The translations under genes were made by a program, and so were the position numbers. A stretch of DNA of 64,000 nt, taken from Pseudomonas farris (lineage in GTDB: Bacteria; Pseudomonadota; Gammaproteobacteria; Pseudomonadales; Pseudomonadaceae). The stretch covers positions 1 through 64,000 of the forward strand of contig NZ_JAHSTV010000003.1 of assembly GCF_019145235.1 (NCBI RefSeq), given 5' to 3'. Every line of letters starts with the position of its first letter. The stretch's first letter is position 1. The notes beneath the pieces were generated by a model. That model made no database searches and had not been told where the DNA came from. It worked only from the letters and a program-made list of their open reading frames with translations. Positions 26,390 through 36,097 of this stretch are shown here, one piece after another.

Positions 26390-27226
26390 ATGCAGCACTT
26401 TCACTTTATTTCCGGCTTGCCGCGCTCAGGCTCGACCCTGCTTTCTGCCATTCTTTTGCAGAACCCGCGCTTTCATGCCGGCATGACCAGCCCCGTAGGT
26501 GCGCTCTTTTCCGGTGTTCTGGAACAATGCAGCGCCGGCAGCGAGTTCGGTGCGGTGATCGACACCGACTTGCGTCGCCGCCTATTGCGCGGCTTGTTCG
26601 ACTCTTTCTACGCCGACAAGGCCGACAAACCGGTGGTGTTCGACACGAACCGCCTGTGGAGTTCGCGCCTGCCGGCAATCAGCGATCTGTTCCCTCAAGC
26701 CAAGATCATTGCCTGCGTGCGCAATGTCGCCTGGGTCATGGACAGCATCGAGCGCCTGTACCGCGCCAACCCCTTCGAAAACACTAAGCTGTTCGGCGAT
26801 GCGGTCGAGCGCAACACGGTCTATAGCCGCTGCGAAACCCTGGCTCAGCGCAATCGGCTGGTGGGGTTTTCCTGGGCCGCCCTCAAGGAAGCCTACTACG
26901 GCGAACACGCCGACTCGTTGCTGATCATCGATTACGACCTGCTGAGCCAGGCGCCGGAGCGGGTGATGCGGCTGGTCTACGATTTCATCGGCGAACCCTG
27001 GTTCGAACATGACTTCGATCATTTGGCCTACGACGCGCCGGAATTCGATCAGGCCCTCGGCCTCTCGGGGCTGCATAAGGTGAAGGCCAAGGTTCAATTG
27101 CAATCCAGGCGCACGATCCTGCCGCCGGACTTGTTCAAGCAGTACGCCGAGTTGTCCTTTTGGCTCGATGGCTCAGCCAGCGCCGCCAATGTCATTCGTA
27201 TGAAAGCCGACGCCGCGATCAGTTGA
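26390..27226 (+). CDS. Sulfotransferase (PAPS-dependent), first of two
   Basis: Cytoplasmic sulfotransferase of 278 aa. The 5'-phosphosulfate-binding loop is right at the N-terminus, 'ISGLPRSGSTLLSAIL' (about 7-22), as in tyrosylprotein/LPS sulfotransferases, and 'IACVRNVAWVMDSIERLYR' fits the 3'-phosphate-binding region. Start ATG 26390 is chosen because GGTGA lies upstream and it places the loop at the normal distance; an earlier in-frame start at 26345 is open. PAPS would come from the APS kinase at 37596. The acceptor is not known; the giant protein in the next gene is a candidate. Confidence 0.85.
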   Translation: MQHFHFISGLPRSGSTLLSAILLQNPRFHAGMTSPVGALFSGVLEQCSAGSEFGAVIDTDLRRRLLRGLFDSFYADKADKPVVFDTNRLWSSRLPAISDLFPQAKIIACVRNVAWVMDSIERLYRANPFENTKLFGDAVERNTVYSRCETLAQRNRLVGFSWAALKEAYYGEHADSLLIIDYDLLSQAPERVMRLVYDFIGEPWFEHDFDHLAYDAPEFDQALGLSGLHKVKAKVQLQSRRTILPPDLFKQYAELSFWLDGSASAANVIRMKADAAIS

Positions 27227-27238
27227 TCGCGGCGTTTT
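27211..27238 (+). terminator. Perfect 11-bp palindrome with short T run at the end of the sulfotransferase gene
   Basis: CGCCGCGATCA (27211-27221) pairs with TGATCGCGGCG (27224-27234), followed by TTTT. The stop codon lies in the stem. Only 38 bases separate it from the start of the next gene, so it may attenuate, not end, transcription into the giant gene. Confidence 0.6.
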
Positions 27239-27276
27239 CATTGATGCGTCAGAAAGTTCGAGTCCGGGTGAGCAGC

Positions 27277-30200
27277 ATGTGGTGGAGCAAAGGCAAGTCG
27301 CGGGTTACCGAAGGCGCACGAGCACTGGCCTCGCCAATGATCATGTCCCTGGAGCCACGCATGCTGTTCGATGGCGCGGTGGCCGCCACGGTTGCCGATA
27401 CTGCCCAGGCTGACAGCCATGCCACCGCCGAGGCGGTCAAGGCACCGACGGCCGATCAACCGGTCGCCAGCAAGGATAGCCACGGCCAGGCCGATGCCAC
27501 ACCGGCGCCAGCACCCGCTGCGGTGCCGGGGCAGAGCGTGGTGTTCGTCGATTCTCGGGTCAAGGACGCCGCCAGCCTGCTTCAGGGTGTTGCGCCCGGT
27601 ACTCAGGTGGTTCAGCTGGATGCCAGCAAAGATGGCCTGCAGCAAATCGCTGATTATCTGGACGGTCATCAGGGCATCAGCTCGGTGCAGATCATTGCCC
27701 ACGGCAACGCGGGCGATCTGTGGCTAGGCGATAGTTATCTGTCGGCCGACAACGTCGCGGCCCGCAGCGCGGTGCTGGCGGAAATCGGCAAGGACCTGAA
27801 CGTCGGCGGCGACATCATGATCTACGGCTGCTACACCGCCGAAGGTGAGCGTGGCTTGAGTTTTATCGACTCGCTGGCTCAATTGACCGGCCGCGATGTG
27901 GCTGCTTCCAGCAATCGCACCGGGATCGGTGGCGACTGGGATCTGGAAATTGCCACCGGCAACATCGAAAGCGCCAACGTCCTCTCGACCACGGCCATGA
28001 GCGAGTATCAGTGGGGGCTGGCCACATGGACCGCCACCAACAACGCCAACACGGGCGTCGGCTCACTGCGTGCGGCCATCGCCTCGGCGCAGAACGGCGA
28101 TATCGTTACCTTTAACAGCAGCATGACGGTGCAGCTGACGTCCGAACTGCTGATCAACAAGAACATCACCGTTGATGGCGACTTGAACAACGACGGCGCG
28201 GCTGACGTGATTCTCGATGGTCAGTATAGGACCCGTGTGATTGAGGTGGCGTCCGGCAGCATCGTGACTCTCGATGGTCTGGTAATCACCCGTGGCCTGG
28301 TGTCGGGCACGGGCGGCAACGGTGGCTACGGTGCCACTGGCGCGATGGCCGGGGGGATTTTCAACGCAGGGATTCTGACCCTGAACAACGTTACCGTGAC
28401 TTCCAACGGCGCTTCCGGTGGCGGTGGCGGCGGCGGTGTCACCGGCGCTTTTTACGGCGGTGGCGGTGGCGGCGGCGGCGGTTTGGGCGGCCAGGGCGGC
28501 GGGCATGGCGGTTCGGCAGGGCCGGGTACCGGCACGTTGGGTGGTGGTGCGGGCGGCGGCGGCGCCGGTGGTTATGGCGGCGGTTATGACGCGACCCACA
28601 TGGGCGGTCGCGGCGGTACCACCACTGGCGGGGCGGGCGGGGTGGGCGTTTCCTATTACAGCAACGGCGGTAACGGTGCGACGGCCACCAATGGCACGAT
28701 TTCCATTGGCGGTGGCGGCGGCGGGGCCGGTTGGGACAAGGTGGGGGGCGTCGGCGGCAATGCGGTGGGCGGCATTTACAACGCCAGCAGCGGCACCATC
28801 ACCATCGTCGGCACGTCGACCATCAGCAACAACATCGGCGCCGGTGGCGGCGGTGGCGGTGGCGGCGGCCAGGGCAGCAATGCCAGCAATGGCGGCGAGG
28901 GCGGCCGGGGCGTCGGTGCGATCTGGAACAAAGGCACATTGTTGATCACGGCAGCCAACTTCGCCGCCCTGGCCGGTAATGCCGCGGCCAGTGGTGCCGG
29001 TGGCACTGCGCAGGGCGGGGGGGCAACCGGCACCTCGCCGACCTCCGCCGCGACAATCTATAACGATGGCGGTGTACTCAACACCGCGTATTCGCCGCCG
29101 CCGACCGCGACCATTGTGGTCGCTGATACCACACTGAGCATCGGCGAAACGTCCTTGGTGACGATCACATTCTCCGAGGCTGTGACCGGTCTCACCAATG
29201 CGGATCTGACCATCGCCAACGGTACGTTGACGGCAGTGAGCAGCGGCGATGGCGGCATCACCTGGACAGCAACGTTCACGCCGACCGCCAGTCTTTCCGA
29301 TACCACCAACGTCATTACCCTGGACAACACCGGGGTGATCAACGGTCTGGGCACTGCCGGCGTCGGTACGACCAACTCCAATAACTATGTCGTCGATACG
29401 GCGCGGCCAACCGCCAGCATTGTGTTCACCGACACGGCCCTCAGGGCCGGCGAAACCTCGCTGGTGACCATCACCTTCAACGAAGCGGTCACCGGTCTCA
29501 CCAACGCCGACCTGACGATTGTCAACGGCACGTTGACTGCCGTGAGCAGCAGCGATGGCGGCATCACCTGGACGGGGACCTTCACCCCGACCGCCAGCAT
29601 CACCGATGCGACCAACCTGATTACCCTGGACAACACTGGGGTCAGCGACCTGGCAGGTAACGCCGGCAGTGGCACCACCGACTCGAACAACTACGCCATC
29701 GATACCGTGCGGCCAACGGCAACCATCGTGGTGACGGACACCGCGCTGAGAATCGGCGAAACCTCTCTGGTAACGATCACCTTCTCCGAAGCAGTGAGCG
29801 GTTTCACCAACGCCGACCTGACCATTACCAATGGCACGTTGACCTCGGTGAGCAGCAGCGACGGCGGCATCACCTGGACCGCCACGTTCACCCCGAACGC
29901 GAGCATCAATGACACGACCAACCTGATCACCCTGAACAACACCGGGGTCAGCGACCTGGCGGGCAACGCTGGCAGCGGCACCACTGATTCCAACAACTAT
30001 GCCATCGATACCGTGCGCCCAACGGCCACCATCGTGGTCGCGGACACGGCGCTGAGAATCGGCGAAACCTCTCTGGTCACGATCACCTTCAGTGAAGCGG
30101 TCAGCGGTTTCACCAATGCGGACCTGACGATTACCAACGGCACGTTGACCGCGGTGAGCAGCAGCGACGGCGGTATCACCTGGACCGCGACCTTCACCCC

Positions 30201-33200
30201 GACCGCAAGCATTAACGACACGACCAACCTGATCACCCTGGACAACACCGGCGTGGCCGATCTAGCGGGTAACGCCGGCAGCGGCACTACCGACTCCAAC
30301 AATTACGCCATCGACACCGTGCGCCCAACGGCCACCATCGTGGTCGCGGACACGGCGCTGAGAATCGGCGAAACGTCGCTGGTGACGATCACGTTCTCCG
30401 AAGCGGTGAGCGGTTTCACCAACGCGGATCTGACCATCACCAATGGCACGTTGACTGCGGTGAGCAGCAGCAACGGCGGCATCACCTGGACGGCGACCTT
30501 CACGCCTTCCGCGAGCATCAACGACACCACCAACCTGATTACCCTGGACAACACTGGCGTGGCTGATCTGGGGGGTAACGCCGGCAGCGGCACCACCGAT
30601 TCCAACAACTACGCCATCGACACGCTGCGCCCGACCGCCACGATTGTGCTGGCCGATACGGCGCTGACCGCGGGCGAAACCTCGCTGGTGACCATCACCT
30701 TCTCCGAGGCAGTGACCGGTTTCACCAACGCTGACCTGAGCATCGCCAACGGTACGTTGACCGCGGTGAGCAGCAGTGACGGCGGCATTACCTGGACTGC
30801 CACGTTTACCCCGACAGCCGGCATCATCAGCGCGACCAACGTCATCAGCCTGGCCAACACCGGCGTGGCGGATCTGGCGGGCAATACCGGTAGCGGGATC
30901 AGTTCCTCGGGCAACTACGCCATCGACACCGCCCCGCCGACCGCGACAATTGTGCTGGCGGACACGGCGTTGAGAATCGGTGAAACGTCACTGGTGACCA
31001 TCACCTTCAACCAGGCCGTGACCGGTTTCACCAACGCCGACCTGACGATTGCCAACGGCACATTGACCGCGGTGAGCAGCAGTGACGGAGGCATCACTTG
31101 GACGGCGACTTTCACCCCGACTGCCAGCGTCACCGACACGACCAACCTGATCACCCTGGCCAACACCGGCGTGCAGGCTGCCGCCACCGGTAACGTGGGC
31201 AGCGGCACCACCGACTCCAACAACTACGCCATCGACACGGTGCGCCCAACGGCCACCATCGTGGTCGCGGACACCGCACTGAGAATCGGCGAAACTTCGC
31301 TGGTGACGATCACCTTCAGTGAAGCGGTCAGCGGTTTCACCAACGCGGATCTGACCATTACCAACGGCACGTTGACCTCGGTGAGCAGCAGCGACGGCGG
31401 GATCACCTGGACCGCAACCTTCACACCTTCCGCGAGCATCAACGACACCACCAACCTGATCACCCTGGACAACACCGGGGTCAGCGATCTGTCGGGCAAC
31501 GCCGGCAGCGGCACCACCGATTCCAACAACTACGCCATCGACACGCTGCGCCCGACCGCCACGATTGTGCTGGCCGATACGGCGCTGACCGCGGGCGAAA
31601 CGTCGCTGGTGACCATCACCTTCTCCGAGGCGGTGACCGGTTTCACCAACGCTGACCTGAGCATCGCCAACGGCACCTTGAGCGCCGTCAGCAGCAGTGA
31701 CGGCGGCATCACCTGGACCGCCACGTTTACCCCGACAGCAGGCATCGTCAGCGCGACCAACGTCATCAGTCTGGCTAACACCGGCGTGGCGGATCTGGCG
31801 GGCAATACCGGCAGCGGGATCAGTTCCTCGGGCAACTACGCCATCGACACCGCCCCGCCGACCGCGACGATTGTGGTGGCGGACACTGCGTTGAGAATCG
31901 GTGAAACGTCACTGGTGACCATTACCTTCAACCAGGCCGTGAGCGGTTTCACCAACGCGGACCTGACCATTGCCAACGGCACGTTGACCGCGGTGAGCAG
32001 CAGCGACGGCGGCATCACCTGGACGGCGACTTTCACCCCGACCGCCAGCGTCACCGATACGACCAACCTGATCACCCTGGACAACACCGGCGTGCAGGCT
32101 GCCGCCACCGGTAACGTGGGTAGCGGCACTACCGATTCCAACAACTACGCCATCGACACCGTGCGCCCGACGGCCACCATCGTGGTCGCAGACACGGCGC
32201 TGAGAATCGGCGAAACCTCTCTGGTGACGATCACCTTCAGTGAGGCGGTCAGCGGTTTCACCAACGCGGATCTGACCATTACCAACGGCACGTTGACCTC
32301 GGTGAGCAGCAGCGACGGCGGCGTCACCTGGACGGCGACGTTCACCCCGACTGCCAGCATCACCGATACGACGAACCTGATCACCTTGGACAACACCGGT
32401 GTGGCCGATCTGGCGGGCAACGCCGGCAGCGGCACCACTGATTCCAACAACTACGCCATCGACACCGTCCGACCCACCGCGACCATCGTTGTGGCCGACG
32501 CTACCCTGAGCGCCGGCGAAACCTCGCTGGTGACCATCACGTTCAGCGAAGCGGTGAGCGGTTTCACCAATGCCGACCTGACCGTCGCCAACGGCACGTT
32601 GAGCGCGGTCAGCAGCAGTGACGGCGGCATCACCTGGACGGCCACTTTCACGCCAACCGCCAGCATTACCGACGCCACCAACCTGATCACCCTGAACAAC
32701 ACCGGGGTCAGCGATCTGTCCGGCAATGCCGGTAGCGGTACCACCGATTCCAACAACTACGCCATCGACACCACTCTGCCGACCGCGACGATCGTGGTGG
32801 CCGACAATGCGCTGAAAATCGGTGAAACGTCGCTGGTGACCATTACCTTCAGTGAAGCGGTCAGCGGTTTCACCAACGCCGACCTGACCATTGCCAACGG
32901 CACCTTGACTGCGGTGAGCAGCAGTGATGGCGGCATTACCTGGACGGCCACGTTCACGCCAACCACCAGCATTACCGACGCAACCAACCTGATCACCCTG
33001 GACAACACCGGCGTGCAGGCTGTCGGCACCGGTAACGTGGGCATCGGCACCACCGATTCCAACAACTACGCCATCGACACAGTGCGGGCAACGGCCACCA
33101 TCGTGGTGTCGGACACGGCGCTGAGAATCGGCGAAACCTCGCTGGTGACCATCACCTTCAGCGAAGCGGTCAGCGGCTTCACCAACGTCGACCTGACCAT

Positions 33201-36057
33201 CACCAACGGGACATTGAGCGCGGTGAGCAGCAGTGACGGTGGCATCACCTGGACCGCGACCTTCACCCCGAACGCGAGCATCAACGACACCACCAACCTG
33301 ATCACCCTGGACAACACCGGCGTGGCAGATCTGTCGGGCAATGCCGGGAGCGGCACCACCGATTCCAACAACTACGCGATCGACACCGTGCGCCCGACCG
33401 CGACCATCGTCCTGGCCGACGCTACCCTGAGTGCCGGCGAAACCTCGCTGGTGACCATTACCTTCTCCGAGGCAGTAACGGGTTTCACCAACGCCGACCT
33501 GAGCATCGCCAACGGCACTTTGACCGCGGTGAGTAGCAGCGACGGTGGCATCACCTGGACCGCGACCTTCACCCCGACCGTCGGCGTGAATGACTCGAGC
33601 AACGTCATTACCCTGGCCAATACCGGTGTGACCGACGTGGCCGGCAACACCGGCAGCGGCACCACCAATTCCGGCAACTACACCATCGATACGGTGCTGC
33701 CGACCGCCACCATCGTCGTCGCCGACAATGCGTTGAGCATCGGTGAAACGTCGCTGGTGACCATTACCTTCAGTGAAGCGGTCAGCGGTTTCAGCAATGC
33801 CGACCTGACCATCGCCAACGGTACGTTGACCTCGGTGAGCAGCGGCGATGGCGGCATCACCTGGACCGCAACCTTTACGCCGACCAATGCCATCTCCGAT
33901 ACCAGTAACGTCATTACCCTGGATAACAGCGGAGTACAAAACGGCTCGGGCAACGCCGGTAGCGGCACCACCGATTCCAATAACTACGCCATCGACACCG
34001 TGCGCCCGACGGCCACCATCGTGGTCGCGGACGCGGCGCTGGCGGTGGGTCAAACATCGGTGGTGACCATCACGTTCTCTGAGGCGGTGACCGGATTTAC
34101 CACAGCCGACCTGACGGTGAGCAACGGTACCCTGAGCAATCTGAGCACCAGCGATAACATCACCTATACCGCAACCCTTACGCCGACGGCGAGCGTCACC
34201 GACTCGACCAACCTGATTACCCTGGACAACACCGGAGTGATCGATGGGGCCGGCAACACGGGCGCCGGTACCACCGATTCCAATAACTACGCCATCGACA
34301 GCCAGCGCCCGACCGCCACCATAGTGCTGAGCGATACGACCCTGAAACCGGGCGAAACTGCGTTGGTGACCATCACCTTCAGCGAGGCGGTAACAGGTTT
34401 CGACAACAGTGACTTGAGCGTCGCCAACGGCACTTTGAGTGCAGTCAGTAGCAGCGATGGTGGCATCACATGGACCGGGACCTTTACTCCGACTATCGGG
34501 ATTACCGACGCCAGCAACATCATCACCCTGGCCAATACTGGTGTGACTGATGTGGCCGGCAATACCGGGGCCGGCACCACCAACTCGGCTAACTATGTAG
34601 TGGAAACCCAGGTGCCGACCGCCAGCATCGTGGTTGCCGACAATGCCCTCAAGGTCGGTGAAACTTCGCTGGTGACGATCACCTTCAGTGAAGCGGTCAG
34701 CGGTTTCACCAACGCCGACCTGACCGTTGCCAACGGCACACTCAGCAACGTTTCGTCCGTCGATGGTGGCGTGACCTGGACCGCGACTTTCACACCTACA
34801 GCCAGCGTGACGGACACCACTAACCTGATCAGCCTGGACAACAGCGGAGTGATCAACGCGTCGGGCAACAGCGGCGTCGGCGTGACCGATTCCAACAACT
34901 ACGCGATCGATACCGCTCGCCCGACCGCAACCATTGTGGTCGCGGACAATAAACTGGGTATCGGCGAGACCACTACCGTCACCATTACTTTCAGCGAAGC
35001 GGTGTCCGGTTTCGACCTGTCGGACCTCAGCGTGGCCAATGGCGTGCTGTCCAACCTGGCCAGCAGCAACGGAGGTGTGACCTGGACGGCCACGCTCACT
35101 CCGACCGCGAGCCTTAACGATGCGACCAACCTGATCCTGCTCGACACCGGCAATGTGCTCGACGCGGCGGGCAATGCCGGCGCCAGCATCGCCATTTCCA
35201 ACAACTACGCGCTCGATGCGACTCGCCCGACCGTCACCATCGTGGTTGCCAACCCGAACCTGGGCATTGGCCAGACAACGCTGGTGACCTTCACGTTCAG
35301 TGAGGCGGTAAGCGACTTCGATTTGTCGGACCTGAGCGTTACCAACGGCGAGCTGACCAACCTGGCCAGCAGCGACGGCGGCAAGACCTGGACCGGGAAC
35401 TTCACACCTGCCGCGAACATCACCGACCCAAGCAATTTCATTGCGCTGGACACCAGCAATGTGACGGACCTGGCGGGCAACATCGGCGACAGCGTCGCGG
35501 TCTCCAACAACTACACGATCAACACCGTGCCGGCGTTTGTGGTCTTACCACCTGTCACCGTGCCCGCCCAACCTAACGTGCCATTGCAGCCAATCGTCTT
35601 CACCCCACCCACTGGCGATCTTGGCTCGCCGCTGAGCTTTTCCCCGCTGTTTGAACAACGGGTGATCGGCAATGGTATTCGCCCTCTGGGCGACATCTTC
35701 ATGAACCACGGGGCGCTGACGCCTAGCTTTATCGCGCAGGTGTTCAGCAGCAGTGAAAACGGTGGCGATGGCTCAGGCCAAGGCTTCCTGGGCTTTGGCG
35801 GGGGCGATGGCGGGGTCTTCGGCAGCAGCACACTGTCAAGCCTGTTCAATCAGGACACCAGTAGCGAGGGGGATTCGCTGAACACCTTTGGTAATCAGTC
35901 AATCAGGGCGGGAGATGCTTCCCAAGGGCTGCGCGGCGTGTTTGGCGCACCGAGTCTTGGTCAGCAATTGCAACAACTCAAAGACACCGAGCAGCGGCAG
36001 GTCGAAAGCCTGGCCGCGGCTTTGCAACAGGTCGGCATCAGTGAAATGCGGGCCTGA
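27277..36057 (+). CDS. Giant DUF4347 surface protein with 21 Ig-like repeats
   Basis: Predicted 2,926 aa. Order: short basic N-terminus with 'LEPRMLFDGA' (about 25-34), a signature found at the head of large DUF4347 and cadherin-like proteins; DUF4347 domain (about 87-245, 'IIAHGNAGDLWLGDSYLS', 'IMIYGCYTAEGERG'); a parallel-beta-helix-like, glycine-rich part (about 246-607); 21 Ig-like repeats of 101-103 residues (about 608-2750); and a low-complexity Gly/Ser/Gln tail. No RTX nonapeptides, no autotransporter barrel, no classical signal peptide. ATG 27277 has GGTGA five bases upstream; ATG 27244 is the alternative. A TolC-like gene follows 40 bp later. Likely an exported adhesin-like protein and the main cargo of this locus. 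Confidence 0.85.
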   Translation: MWWSKGKSRVTEGARALASPMIMSLEPRMLFDGAVAATVADTAQADSHATAEAVKAPTADQPVASKDSHGQADATPAPAPAAVPGQSVVFVDSRVKDAASLLQGVAPGTQVVQLDASKDGLQQIADYLDGHQGISSVQIIAHGNAGDLWLGDSYLSADNVAARSAVLAEIGKDLNVGGDIMIYGCYTAEGERGLSFIDSLAQLTGRDVAASSNRTGIGGDWDLEIATGNIESANVLSTTAMSEYQWGLATWTATNNANTGVGSLRAAIASAQNGDIVTFNSSMTVQLTSELLINKNITVDGDLNNDGAADVILDGQYRTRVIEVASGSIVTLDGLVITRGLVSGTGGNGGYGATGAMAGGIFNAGILTLNNVTVTSNGASGGGGGGGVTGAFYGGGGGGGGGLGGQGGGHGGSAGPGTGTLGGGAGGGGAGGYGGGYDATHMGGRGGTTTGGAGGVGVSYYSNGGNGATATNGTISIGGGGGGAGWDKVGGVGGNAVGGIYNASSGTITIVGTSTISNNIGAGGGGGGGGGQGSNASNGGEGGRGVGAIWNKGTLLITAANFAALAGNAAASGAGGTAQGGGATGTSPTSAATIYNDGGVLNTAYSPPPTATIVVADTTLSIGETSLVTITFSEAVTGLTNADLTIANGTLTAVSSGDGGITWTATFTPTASLSDTTNVITLDNTGVINGLGTAGVGTTNSNNYVVDTARPTASIVFTDTALRAGETSLVTITFNEAVTGLTNADLTIVNGTLTAVSSSDGGITWTGTFTPTASITDATNLITLDNTGVSDLAGNAGSGTTDSNNYAIDTVRPTATIVVTDTALRIGETSLVTITFSEAVSGFTNADLTITNGTLTSVSSSDGGITWTATFTPNASINDTTNLITLNNTGVSDLAGNAGSGTTDSNNYAIDTVRPTATIVVADTALRIGETSLVTITFSEAVSGFTNADLTITNGTLTAVSSSDGGITWTATFTPTASINDTTNLITLDNTGVADLAGNAGSGTTDSNNYAIDTVRPTATIVVADTALRIGETSLVTITFSEAVSGFTNADLTITNGTLTAVSSSNGGITWTATFTPSASINDTTNLITLDNTGVADLGGNAGSGTTDSNNYAIDTLRPTATIVLADTALTAGETSLVTITFSEAVTGFTNADLSIANGTLTAVSSSDGGITWTATFTPTAGIISATNVISLANTGVADLAGNTGSGISSSGNYAIDTAPPTATIVLADTALRIGETSLVTITFNQAVTGFTNADLTIANGTLTAVSSSDGGITWTATFTPTASVTDTTNLITLANTGVQAAATGNVGSGTTDSNNYAIDTVRPTATIVVADTALRIGETSLVTITFSEAVSGFTNADLTITNGTLTSVSSSDGGITWTATFTPSASINDTTNLITLDNTGVSDLSGNAGSGTTDSNNYAIDTLRPTATIVLADTALTAGETSLVTITFSEAVTGFTNADLSIANGTLSAVSSSDGGITWTATFTPTAGIVSATNVISLANTGVADLAGNTGSGISSSGNYAIDTAPPTATIVVADTALRIGETSLVTITFNQAVSGFTNADLTIANGTLTAVSSSDGGITWTATFTPTASVTDTTNLITLDNTGVQAAATGNVGSGTTDSNNYAIDTVRPTATIVVADTALRIGETSLVTITFSEAVSGFTNADLTITNGTLTSVSSSDGGVTWTATFTPTASITDTTNLITLDNTGVADLAGNAGSGTTDSNNYAIDTVRPTATIVVADATLSAGETSLVTITFSEAVSGFTNADLTVANGTLSAVSSSDGGITWTATFTPTASITDATNLITLNNTGVSDLSGNAGSGTTDSNNYAIDTTLPTATIVVADNALKIGETSLVTITFSEAVSGFTNADLTIANGTLTAVSSSDGGITWTATFTPTTSITDATNLITLDNTGVQAVGTGNVGIGTTDSNNYAIDTVRATATIVVSDTALRIGETSLVTITFSEAVSGFTNVDLTITNGTLSAVSSSDGGITWTATFTPNASINDTTNLITLDNTGVADLSGNAGSGTTDSNNYAIDTVRPTATIVLADATLSAGETSLVTITFSEAVTGFTNADLSIANGTLTAVSSSDGGITWTATFTPTVGVNDSSNVITLANTGVTDVAGNTGSGTTNSGNYTIDTVLPTATIVVADNALSIGETSLVTITFSEAVSGFSNADLTIANGTLTSVSSGDGGITWTATFTPTNAISDTSNVITLDNSGVQNGSGNAGSGTTDSNNYAIDTVRPTATIVVADAALAVGQTSVVTITFSEAVTGFTTADLTVSNGTLSNLSTSDNITYTATLTPTASVTDSTNLITLDNTGVIDGAGNTGAGTTDSNNYAIDSQRPTATIVLSDTTLKPGETALVTITFSEAVTGFDNSDLSVANGTLSAVSSSDGGITWTGTFTPTIGITDASNIITLANTGVTDVAGNTGAGTTNSANYVVETQVPTASIVVADNALKVGETSLVTITFSEAVSGFTNADLTVANGTLSNVSSVDGGVTWTATFTPTASVTDTTNLISLDNSGVINASGNSGVGVTDSNNYAIDTARPTATIVVADNKLGIGETTTVTITFSEAVSGFDLSDLSVANGVLSNLASSNGGVTWTATLTPTASLNDATNLILLDTGNVLDAAGNAGASIAISNNYALDATRPTVTIVVANPNLGIGQTTLVTFTFSEAVSDFDLSDLSVTNGELTNLASSDGGKTWTGNFTPAANITDPSNFIALDTSNVTDLAGNIGDSVAVSNNYTINTVPAFVVLPPVTVPAQPNVPLQPIVFTPPTGDLGSPLSFSPLFEQRVIGNGIRPLGDIFMNHGALTPSFIAQVFSSSENGGDGSGQGFLGFGGGDGGVFGSSTLSSLFNQDTSSEGDSLNTFGNQSIRAGDASQGLRGVFGAPSLGQQLQQLKDTEQRQVESLAAALQQVGISEMRA
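29097..35524 (+). repeat. 21 tandem Ig-like coding repeats, unit about 306 bp
   Basis: Units begin 'PTATIVVADTAL' and end 'TTDSNNYAIDT'. Most are 306 bp; three are 309 bp because of an inserted residue ('GVQAAATGNV' type). Units 5-7 (30303-31223) and 8-10 (31224-32144) are a 921-bp duplication. Every unit keeps one Tyr in the NY(A/V/T)xD/E end motif. The last two or three units are the most diverged. Confidence 0.92.
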
Positions 36058-36097
36058 AAAAACCATTAAAGCAGGGCGGCACCTGGGGGCTCCAAGG

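Noticed and set aside
31909..34053. 714-codon open frame on the minus strand inside the repeat array
   Set aside because: It is the antisense of the Ig repeats; the repeating GC-rich codons keep the frame open by chance, and the plus-strand frame spans the whole gene.
29097..35524. Possible CRISPR-like or non-coding tandem array
   Set aside because: Units of 306 bp keep one reading frame and encode a consistent Ig-like fold.
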